Source: Branchiostoma floridae (lineage: Eukaryota; Chordata; Leptocardii; Amphioxiformes; Branchiostomatidae). Taken from it: DNA of 64,000 nt. Positions 11,795 through 23,700 of the stretch are shown here, in pieces. The DNA lies in assembly GCF_000003815.2 (NCBI RefSeq), contig NC_049988.1:8644166-8708165 (forward strand). Direction: 5' to 3'. Below the pieces are notes generated by a model, which worked only from the letters and a program-made list of their open reading frames with translations, did no database searches and was not told the DNA's origin. The position numbers and the translations under genes are program-made. How positions within the stretch are numbered: the stretch's first letter is position 1; each line of letters starts with the position of its first letter.

Positions 11795-14700
11795 GTAAAG
11801 TACCCATATGAAACACATACCGTACATACTGTTCCTATGCTTTAACTGTATGATATTGCTAGTAGAATCTATCGGTAAAATCCAGAAGTTGTGTATGTAA
11901 AATACCGTGTATGACTTATAGGAAAATAATTTTATTTTGCTGAGTATCATTCTATCAAGAAGGTGCGGCGTTTTTGTTTTGTTTCTTTAATTCAAGACAA
12001 CGGGGCATTTTAGAAAGTGTATGGAACAAGTTATAGCTATCTCTCTCTACATATATATTGTTTGGTAGTGTGGCTACTTTGATATGCACAATCGGTGGTG
12101 TTACCTTATTATACGATTTTGATGTTATTTTACGGAAGAAAAATACGTATTTTGTTGCAGAGATAACTCAGTGTAGTTTCGGTCCCCTTTCCACTAGACG
12201 GCGATCACGCTGTATCTGTCTGTATCTGTATCTATATAGCCGGTATAACCGCCATTCGGCGTAACACACCAGCTTTGCAGGCACGCGGCGCGGCAGCAGC
12301 TGGTTATATTACACCGAACGACTCGTTACCCCTAACTTTTGCACATCTATCTGCAAGCGTTCTTTAAAACTACCGAGAGAAGATGCCCCTACTGTACTTG
12401 GTGATAACAAGTTCCACTCTACGATAGTTATGGGAAAGTACGAATTTTTGAACACATCAATGCTAGGTTGGTAACTCTGGTATTTGAAGGCATGACTGTT
12501 TCTTGTTCTTTTTTGAGCTGGTATCTCTGCGCTCTCACTGCGACTTAAAAAGGATGTGTGTAACATAAGACACATTAGTACAAAATGTAGAAGTGTGACT
12601 AAAAGACAACAAAACACAAAAGGCGTATTTTGAGCGATCTGACAAATTCTAGGTCGCTGAGAGAGCGCGGAGAGGGCGCCGTCCTAGTTGAAAGAAGGTA
12701 TAAGAGTTATAAGTCTCCCTTGTCAATCCTTTACGATGTTAATTTCTTCGTTAACGCTCCTTCTGAACGTGGACTGCAGTAACATTCTACGGCTGAGTAG
12801 CCACATTGCTTGGCGTCAACGTTTAGTCGCAGCTGTGGTATCTAATCCTCTTTTTACAAGTGTTAACATCGACCAGGCAATTTTGTAATTAAACTATGGC
12901 TTTCAGCTCACCCGTGATGAAGACAGGTTGTCTGGCTTCTTTATAGACCGGTTTCCACTGGTTGGCAACGTTGAAAGACCAAAACCGGATTCGTATGACC
13001 TATGACTTCGTATTTAGATACGATCCATGGTGTTGAATTGAGATTTGAAAGATTAGATAACTAAAAATACACTTTATAAATGAGATTCATTTGAACTACT
13101 TATGAGACCTTAGGTCGTTCAACTGTAGCCCCAGTGGTATCTGTTTCGACTTAAGTTACATTACGGCCAATCTTGAGGTGCGTCAGTGTAAATTTGGCGT
13201 ACGTCAGTGTAAATTTGTTATTTCGTAAAGATGACAAATCAAATTTGTAGCCATGCTATAGCAACTATCACTGGCTCTAAATTAACTTATCCTAGGATTT
13301 AGCTTTAGTTTCAATTTATCCGAAAGTCGACCTAATATATTGCACCTTTTTTAATATCTGCTACTAATAAAATCATCAAATCATTTTATCATTTTGTGGC
13401 CTGCCTGCGTTATGAGCACATATACATGCAAATAAATACACCTTACAAAATGATTATCACCAAAATATTGCGAAGGAGGATTTCTGCAAGGACATCCTTT
13501 GATATGAAGTACGGTATGTTTCAAAGGTTATCCAAATACTGTCGCGTTAGTTTAACAATAACAATACAGTATTTTGACGTTTAATAACACAATTTTAACT
13601 TTAAGTTACTCTAAGATGAATCTTGTGAGTACATACAATGGTTATTAGTGTATATTAGAGGACCATACATTACATTACAATACAGTATAAAAGTCAACAT
13701 GATTGATATTGAGAAAATGGCATACGTTTGGCAGGTAGCAGAATTTCTGTATTTGTACTTTGTATCTATTGGAATGAAGTCATTACACTGGGTCCGCCAA
13801 GGTAGCTCTCGCTGGTAACGACTGGCCCACAAAATCACAGACGAACATATAACTTAAACACAAAACCCATATAAGGAATACAATGGTTATTAATGTACAT
13901 TACTGATCAAACATAAACTACAGCGCAGTGGCGGAATAGATGAAAGGTAGATAAGAAGTTATGAGTAAGCTGTAGTACAAGAAGTGGAACATATTTCCCC
14001 GTGTTAATAGACAAAAAAAGAGGAATGTAGAACATTATAGAACCCACACATTTTAGAAAAGGTGGGATCCTTTGTCTTCCACTGTCTCAGTAAAAGAAGT
14101 CAAACCCCAAAAAGTTACAGTTTAGAGTTAGCTTTTAGACTACAGTAGACACATTCTATGCTGTTATACACTATTTGTTTGTCTTCTTCCCCTTTACCTG
14201 AAACTCTGCAATTAGCCCTCGGGCATGAATTTGCCATAAACTAAATAACGTCGAGAATACAATGTTCTTGTTCTATGTTTCGTTACACTCGGCGACTCAC
14301 TAAAATCCAGTACATGCATGTCTTTGGCAGGCTCTGTATACGTTTTGTGTTCAGTTCAACAAATATAATTAGTGCATTACTTAGCGTATAACAGAGAGTT
14401 AAAGACCAATTCAAATTCACAGTCTGAACTTTAGCCGGATTATCTTATAGAAAACTTGGGTATTATATGCTCAGTGTAGGTTGATATGAAAGTGTGCACT
14501 AAATATGAATCTGACTCTTAGCTTTTGTATGTATGTGTTCATATTCTTTGAAATACCAAACCTCTAGCTGGGGCTACGAACATGAGGAACCTAAGATATT
14601 CTAATTTAGTAATCAAGTGCGGAAAGTAATCAGACAATTTTGTACAAATTACATTTACACATTCCAGCTTTCAATTTTCAACCAGTACCTTACTTAACAC

Positions 14701-17700
14701 ACTTTTAAAATGATTGATATTGAGAAAATGGCATACGTTTGGTAGGTAGCAGAATTTGTGTATTTGTATTTTGTATTTATTGGAAATGAAATCATTGCTG
14801 TGGGTGCTCTCAGCGCTAACGGCTAACCCACAAAGTTCCAGGCGAACATATAACTTGAACACAAAACGTACAATAAAAGTACAATACAAAGAAAAATTCA
14901 CATGTAAGTCTGAACTTTAGCCGGATTAGATGCATTTAAGTTCGCGGGGATTTAATTTCGCGGTAGCGGGAATAGGGACTTTTCGCGGTGGATTTAAGTT
15001 CGCGGTAACACCATAGAGCAGTCTAATACCACAATAGAAAAATGTTCGCGGTGGATTTGAGTTCGCGGTGAAGTGGTCACCGCGAAAACCGCGAACATTT
15101 CTGCATTTACAGTATTCTATAGAAAACATGAGTATCAGATACTAAATATGACTCTTACTCTTAGCTTTTGCATGGTTGTGTTCATATTCTTTGAAATACC
15201 AAACCTTTTAGGAGGGGCAGGAGCTGTAAAAGCTGATTGTACCATTAATACAGATGAGGTTTGCGAGACAAACTGTTTGACTGGAACATGCAGTCGTTCA
15301 GTGATCTACGCCCGTAATTACAGCGAACATGGAAAAGGTAGTTAGAACATTGCCTGTACATCACAGATAGGATATTGCAGTCAGTGGTAACTACTGTACG
15401 ATCAAGGTTTGGGCGCCGTACCAAAATATTTGGGCGCTGTACCAAGACATTTCTGTGAACTGTAACGACCGTTGTCTACAGATGGTAAGGTATCGTAATC
15501 TTGTAATTTCAGCGCTGGAATTATTTCAGTCTCCTGTGGTTTGAAACGAGCTTGTGTGCTATTGGTTCGCAGTAACCTCCTTTCAACTGCGCACGACCGC
15601 GGTTCACAACTTAACAATCTAATCAACATCTGTAAAACTTTCTGGCATCGAGCCATCCTTTCCACACCTCGACTGCCAGTTTTCTTACGCTTTCTGTTCA
15701 GATAAGACAAGATAGCCTTCGTTACCACATCTACTGGCCGTGTTTCACATCTAAACAAGCAATCAAAAATGCTATTCCTCGATCCTTGAAATATTTATTG
15801 TTATTGGGAATTTTCTTGTTTTGTTATCATGAAAGCTTATGTGTTGGTAGTAATCATAGTACAATGCTAAACTTTCTTCCAACACAGAAGTATACACGGA
15901 TCTATTTTTTTCTTTTCTTTTTCTTTTCACAAGTTGCTGACTTAATGTGTATTCGCGTATTCGCAAGATCATGTGTAAATAAGATAACATATCTGTAACT
16001 CTCGCGAGTTTACGTGCTGATGTGATTGGTCATTAGTATTGATCTTAAAGAAGGTGACAGTGGTCGTTGAAAATTTGATCCGACATATTTGTACTGGAAG
16101 GAAGATAAGCATTGTACTATTCTTGTTTTATTTTTTTATCGTGAAATTCATGCTATTTCTGTCTACGCATTTTTTCGGCTTATGCAACTTTGGACCCGGG
16201 ACGAGCTGACCTTCCCGTCTTGGGGGAAGCAACTTTGGACCCGGGCCATGTCATCTTTCCAATCCTGCAAATCTCCGGCTACACCATCTTCCGCCTCACA
16301 TCATGTCACTCAACAAGATAACTACGTACAGGCACACACCAAGAGAAACAAACACACCGACCAAAAAATGCCTATGTTTCCACAGAGCTAACAACTCTCC
16401 AATCAGAAAATAGCCTCCGGCTGTATTTTAAAAGTTTTTTTAGTCGTTTTTATCGGGCTTTCTATTTTGTGTTGTATCTTGTACTGTGTTTGACAATACA
16501 GCGGGAGCCTAACCTCTGCAAGGAGAGTAGAGCTAACAACCTAACCAGCAACTCTTGAACTTTTTGGTAACCCGCCATTTTCCCCAAACCCTGCCACCTG
16601 GCTTTCTTGCGTTTCTCTCACCAGAATGAATGGCTAGTTCCTTGGACAGTGACATATTTGTTGACCGTATGTACCCGGGGTACATGATTGTGTCACTGGT
16701 GTAACCATTACTCCATCTGGCTCTTCGCTCTAGTCCGATAAAGGTTCAAAACGTCGTGTCCTCACCTGGAGGTTAATAAGCTTGTGAAAGGATGACATAT
16801 ACGTGGAGTAACTCTACACGTCGTTATGATGAATAGAACACATTAGAACGCCGAAATCGCTCTATGCCAGAAGGTCTAATGGGAAACGTTGACGTATGTT
16901 CGAAATCGAGAGGAAGATGGTTCAATTTGGCTGGACGCAAATCTTCGCGTGTCGTAAAAAAACGCGCCGTCAGAGTGGAGCCCGTTTGGCTTCCTGCACT
17001 GTCGATTTGTAGCTCGAATCTACCTTTCTCATAAAGTATTCCATTACTGAGGCCTAGGGAAAAAATGTTGTGTTTCCTGTTTCAGTCCTGGAAAGATTAG
17101 GGTCGATAGGTAGGGATGATCTTTGTTTCTTGTACTCTTTTTAGGTTGGCCAAAACTCTAGTCAGACATTACAATACAGTTGGGCAAAGTAAACTGAAAT
17201 GCACGAGGACACTTGTTTTTCAATGTTGAACTTTAAGTTTGTGCATAATAGATACATTTCTCCTTCATTAGATAGGACAAGCAGTGTTTTTACTTCAATA
17301 AGAAGCAGGCTAAATAAAACATTCTAAGTGGAAGCTAAGTGACTCCACTGCCCACCCCCAAAAAAGTCTAGGGTAGGCAGGTTTTTCTAGGGTAGGTAGG
17401 GAAACAGGGAAGACAACATTTTTTTTCCTATGCCTAACCCAAGCAAGAGGGACCAGCCATTTCAACCTTATTTTACTCTTAGATGAATCGTAAGTGTACC
17501 TAAGTACAGGTCAGAAAATAATTTGAAAATGAGTATATCCACAGCAATGCGTGCCCTTGCTAAGTATTCCATTACTGATTCACACACAGAAGGGTCAGCC
17601 AAAGACCGTGGCGTTAGTTTTACAAGACGGTCGTTTAAAAACACCATTCCAACCTTATTTTACTCTTAGATGAATCATAAGTGCACATAAGTACAGGGTA

Positions 17701-20700
17701 GAAAAATAATTTGAAAATGAGTATATCCACGTCAACGAAAGTGTTATGATAGAGTCATTAGTTTCCCCCCATACCCAAGACTTTCGACATGGTAGACATG
17801 GGGTCAGATTTTTTCCTTACATTAGAGAGTACAGTCAAACCTGTATTAGCGGCCACCTCTGCATAGCGACCACCTGCCCTTTGCGGTCACTTTTTGTCGG
17901 TCCCTTGAATTCTTCCCATTGACCTAAGCATTAAGAAATAGTCTGTAGCGGCCACCTGTCCAACACGGCCACGACCACACGATTCCCGGTCCCATAGATA
18001 CAGAAACACTGCCTATTGCGACCATACGGCGGTCGTATGTCACCCTGCGCCCTGTTTTAAAACCGTAGTTTTGTGACGATATGGAGATGTTCTCGACAGG
18101 GTCATTTTGGCGAAAGTGGAAGGTACGCGTGCCTTGAACGTTAGAGTACATGTCTTTGTCGGTGAATTTACCAACATTCCGCATGGCAATGGCAATCATT
18201 TTCGGTAGATTTGACTTTGGTAGGGTCAGTTGAATTTTGAGACGATTGAGACAATGTTACTTGGTGAGAAAGATAAGTGGGTACTGAACTTATGTGTAAC
18301 TTATTGCTCCTGGTCAATCGATCAGCATTTTCTCTTTCGTGGCAACCTGTCTATAGTCACCACATTTCTTCAGCCTTTGAGTGTCCGCTATAGACAGGTT
18401 TGACTGTACGTGCTTTAGTCTACTCACTGTGCAAAACACGTTCTGGGTGAGCGTTCCCTCTAATCGATGTCATATCTCATTGCGAATCCTGACTTCCAAC
18501 TGAAGTAGCCTGAGATTGTGTATAATCTACCAAGGGATTTATCAAAGAAGAGAAGTCCCATTTGGCTTCCAAAAATAGACGACTAGTAAGTTTCCTGCGC
18601 CTAACTACACTGGCTCTAACCACACTTCTTATCACTCGCTCTATTGAACCATTTTAGTCTATTCTAACCCTCCTAAGAAGTCTGGTAAAGTCATGAAGTT
18701 CCAGTTTGAGGGTTAATAAAGTTTAGCATCAAGGGCTATTAGTACCCGTGTCTCGTACTTTACGTTACCAAAATTCCGTACTGATTTCAAACGACCAAGG
18801 GAAATCAGTCAGTCAATCTTGCGTTAAAATCAATAACTGTAGTGCGTACGTACATTCACATCTATCTAGAAGTTTTGATCAAGATAGATATATATTCACA
18901 TATAAAGGTCAGGATATATATGTTCGGTAATGGTGAAACAATCATATCTGATATTGGAAACACTTCTAAAATGTACGAAGAAGACATATATTGTTATTAA
19001 ATCCACTCCACAAAAACAAATGAACATAGCTTTAATCAAAATCAAAAAGGCGGCATGCGTGCAATGGGTTTGATGATCTCATAAGTTGAGAATTGCTTTT
19101 GATGAGGCTTTGAGATAGAATAGATGAATGTCTTTCTTATTGAACATTCCCTCCAATCTCTTCTCTTTACGTGCATACAATGCTTCAGAAAGAAGAGCCA
19201 GTGACGTTTTATGTTGAATTATGACACGCAATATATATTTGAAATGGAAACTATTCCTAACAGTTTTCTGAATTGTATTTCAAGACATATGAATGAAAAG
19301 AATTGCTCTAGCTGTCCCATATAAGAAGAAAGATGAGCATTACAGTGGCTTCTATCTTGTCTTTGCTTTGAGGCATATTTCCTCTATCATAAGGCTTCAT
19401 GAAGAAAAGCCGAATGCCACAAAGAAGACAGGCGGCTCACGTGCAATGGGTTTGATGATCACATAAGTTGAGAATTGCTTTTGATGAGGCTTTGGGATAG
19501 AACAGATGAATGTCTTTGTTATTGAAAAGTCCCTCCAATCTCTTCCCTTTAAGTGCATAAAATGCTTCAGAAAGAAGAGTTTTCTGAATCATATTTCAAG
19601 ACATTTGTATAAAAAGAACTGTTTGGTCGTATATAAGACGAATGAGGAGTCTTACAGTGGCTAAGTTGCCTTTTATCTATTCTTTCCTTCTGGGGCTATT
19701 TCTCCGTTATAACGCTTCATCAAGTAAAGCGAAATGCTACCGAGAACACAGGTTTACTTGCATGCCATCCGTTAGCGTTGTCTGTCTCCCATGGCGAAAT
19801 ACACGGTAAATGGAACGTATACCATTTATTTTTTGTTCAGTGAATACATCTGCGATCCTATGAGCTATATGAGGATGTATGTAGTGCACCATTACCCATA
19901 GAATACGGGTATCGTTTATAAATGAGCTATGTTATATCCGTGAACAGTTTCATCAGGTTGGTACGTCACTGAATAAAGAGACTCTTTTTACACAACCAAT
20001 GCTTTATTCTCACCGACGTTTCGGTGACCGTCTGTCACCTTCTTCAGGGCAATTCTGACTGGTTCACATTGTACTGCAGGACAGATGTCGCTGCTCACAG
20101 TATTTACATATGTATATACAGACAGCTTTATGCACATATTTACAATGCGTTCCCAAACGTAAAGGAGTGTAATACATCCATAACGCAATCAGTTGTCAAT
20201 TAACGATGAATTAATGTAAGTTTTTTCTACTTCTTAAGAATATTGTCCCACACGTGGCTGAGTCTGTACCCCCCCTCATCTCGGTTCATGACAGGAGACG
20301 ACTTCCTAATCCATACAGCCTCCTTTATCCAGCGGGTGCATCTGTGGTCCTCTCTGTCAATCACCTTGGCCCCGTCCCAGTCTATGACACAGTTATTTCT
20401 CATGATGTGGTCTGTCACTGCTGATTTGTTCTCTTCTTTCTCAGCTTCCTTCTTCTGCGATCTAGTGTACCGTCCCGCCTTGATGTTCTCTGCCTCTTTC
20501 CTGTGTTCTGCTAGTCTGCATCCAAATGTTCTCCCTGTCTCCCCAATGTAGACTTGGTCGCAGCTCATGCATGGTATCCGATATATACAGTCCGCATACA
20601 TACGCATCTGAACTGTGAGCAGCGACATCTGTCCTGCAGTACAATGTGAACCAGTCAGAATTGCCCTGAAGAAGGTGACAGACGGTCACCGAAACGTCGG

Positions 20701-23700
20701 TGAGAATACAGCATTGGTTGTGTAAAAAGAGTCTCTTTATTGAGCTATGTTATAGCTTATAAAAGACGCACTTAATTACCCGTACGTTACCCTGTGTGTG
20801 ACTTGATCAGGACATGGCCTTGTTCGTTGAGGAATTCAATAGACTGTGTCTCTTGTGGGATGAATGAGCAATATTCTTAATAAAGACCATTGTGGGATGA
20901 TTACTTCCAGGTATATTCGAAAGACTCTTGTGGGATTGAATAAGCGACACACGTACTGTAAAAAAACATAGCAGGAATAAGTCGTGATATTCTAAAGACC
21001 CTTTTGGGATAAAAAGGCGATATCTCAAACACCGTTGTGGGAGTGAATTGGGCGATATCCTAAAGGGCATGTAGGAAATGTCACGATATTTTAAAGACCA
21101 TTGTGAGATTAAATGGACGATATTCTGAAGACTGTTGTGGGTCTAGATAGGCGATTTTTCTAAAAACCATTGTGTTTAAAATCACGATATTCTAGAGACC
21201 GTTGTGGAATAAAACGGCGATATCATTAAGACTGTTGTGAGGCTATAAGGGCGACACTCTCTGCACATCGTGAGATAATGTCAACAGATCGTCAACAGAA
21301 GCAGGATTACGTGCAAAAAGTTTTAAAGACAGCCATTGTATGACCTTCACTTCATAAAAAACATTTCCATTTTACATGTACATGTAGTTTTATCTTAATA
21401 CATCATCTGCTCCTTAACTTCCTGGAACTTTGTTACATTCCTCATGGGAGTTTTAGTTGCCTCTGCAAAACGGCATGTGGTTCCCAATTACCGAAATGTA
21501 GGACCTTCACCTTCACTTCATAGAAAACATTTCCATTTTACATATAGTTCTATAAAGTTTAAACATTTCTGATCCATAACTTCCTGGACGCTTGTTACAT
21601 TCATCATGGGAGTTTGAGTTGCCTATGCAAAACGGCATGTGGTTCCCCATTACCGAAATGTAGGACTTCCACCTTCACTTCACTTCACTTCACTTCATAG
21701 AACACATTTCCTTTTTTGAAAAACTTGGCAACTTTTACCCCGCGATGCTGATTACTAGTATCATGGTTTGCTACATTCATCATTTGAGCTTCAGTTGCCT
21801 GTGCAAAGTGGCATGTGGTTCCCAATTACCGAACTGTACCACAGTCATCTTCACTTCACTTCATAGAACACATTTCCTTTTCCGAAAAAGTTGGCAACTT
21901 TTATTTACCCCGCGACGCTGCCTAGTAGTATCGTGGTTTGCTACATTCATCATATGAGCTTTAGTTGTCTCTGCAAAGCGGCGTGTGATTCCCCATTACC
22001 GAAATCTAGGACCTTCAACTTTACTTGATAGAAAACTTTTCTATTTTATTCACATGTAGTTCTATCTTTTTCCATAACTTTCTGGAAAAGTTGGCAACTT
22101 TTAACCCTCGACGCTCATAGTTTGTTACATTCATCATATGAGCTTTAGTTGTCTCTGCAAAGCGGCATATCATATGGTTTCCCATTATCGAACTGTACGA
22201 ATTTCACCTCCGCTTCATACAATAATTTTTCCATTTTACATATAGTTTTATCTCTTTCCACATCTTTTATGGCAACTTCTGCCCTTCGACGCTGACTATC
22301 ATAGTTTGTTACATTCATCATATGAGCTTTAGTTGCCTGTGTAAAGCGGTATGTGGTTCCCCATTGCCGAATTGTCGATTCAGCATGACGAATGTAGACA
22401 CCGGAAAGGGATACTGGTTTGTAATTATCAAAAGCCATGTAACAGGCACCCAATGGTCTAGCTTAGAATCCACACTGTTGCCAAGGCCAGCAGAGATCAT
22501 CTTTCAGCACCAAGGCCAACGTGTCCCCTATCTTACATTAGACCTCCGTCTGAGGAGAGCTGTTCATGATTAACACAATCAGGAAGATAATCACAAGGTG
22601 TCATGAATTTGCCAGTCGGGGATAGAAGGTTAAAGTGCCGAGGAAACTCACCCTACACCTTGCCTATGGTCGTTCCTAGATTCTTCATCATTCACAGAAA
22701 TGAATACTGATACTTCTTGGCTACGTTTCAAGATTGAACTCCTCTATTCCTTTCATCAGCAGAAGACCAGGTTGGCTGGGACCAGAGCCCAATCAAGACA
22801 TTCCCCTGAAAGCCTTCTCCATTATGGTTGTAGATTTTTCTCCACTTAATGAGAAGCTGAGCCCGTACTTGTTGGCTGCGTTTCAAGACTGATCCCTTTG
22901 GTCCGCAGATGAACAGATTGGTCGTTAACAACAGTACCAAATCACGGAGTCTCCTGGGGCTGTCCGACTGTATGGCAGTGGATGTTTCTTCACTAAGATG
23001 GGAACTGTAATGAGTTGAATGTCATTGATTTGTTTGATTGCTTTGGTCTGCAGATGAGAGGTGCTGTGTGGTCGGCACCTAAAGTACCAAATCACTGAGT
23101 CTCCTGAAGCTGATCGACAGTATGGCAGCGGATGTTTCTCCACTACGTTTGGAACTGATAATAAGTTGCGTGTCAATGATTTGTTTGATTGCTTTGCTTT
23201 TGGTCTGCAGATGAGCAGCTTGGTCGGCACCAACAGTACCCAATCACGGAGTCCCCTGAGGCTGCCTGACGATGTGGACATGCGTCAACTCCTCATCCTG
23301 GCGTGCCATATGGAAAACCAGGAGACATACGCACGTCTCAACGGAAGTAAGAATCAAAGTCTCATTGTTTGATCCTCTTCACTGATTACAAGAGCTGACT
23401 TGCCTTGGTCTAATCCTCCTTAGCAACACCAGCTCTGAAGAAAATGAATGATGAAAGTAACCTTACTTCCACTTGGTTGGAAACAATTAAACTTCCTTCC
23501 AGCAACCAAAAAACTTTTGAGTCACCGAATTTTCGACCAATTGCCTGGTCTGAGGACCCGGAGCACCGGGTCAAAGATTGTCGGAAGCCTGTACCGACCC
23601 CCGTCTGTTACATGAAGGTTGATGTGCTCTGGTGTGTATAGGCTCTGCACTCTATACTCACGCGCGGGTATCAGGCCTTCTATGTATGAAATCCAACTTG

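Larger units (their letters stand above)
19937..20740 (-). mobile_element. Penelope-like element, truncated, with inverted terminal arms
   Basis: An insertion of about 804 bp lies between 14-bp direct repeats TGAGCTATGTTATA (19923-19936 and 20741-20754). Two 129-bp arms (19972-20100 and 20613-20741) are inverted copies that differ at one position I can see. Between them a minus-strand GIY-YIG endonuclease frame survives; the reverse transcriptase is absent. A 35-bp extension (19937-19971) lies outside the left arm. Inverted or partly inverted pseudo-LTRs and a short one-sided extension are known for Penelope-like elements. The near identity of the arms implies a recent insertion or gene conversion. 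Confidence 0.85.

Noticed and set aside
15402-15758. 118-codon minus-strand gene
   Set aside because: No domain, and no splice-linked partner or homolog recognised.
20868-22380. CRISPR-like array
   Set aside because: Repeats are degenerate and contiguous without unique spacers, and the context is a eukaryotic intron; these are mini- and satellite repeats.
22909-23210. Extra functional copies of receptor exon 2
   Set aside because: The units lose homology after ~55 nt, lack donors and hit stops quickly.
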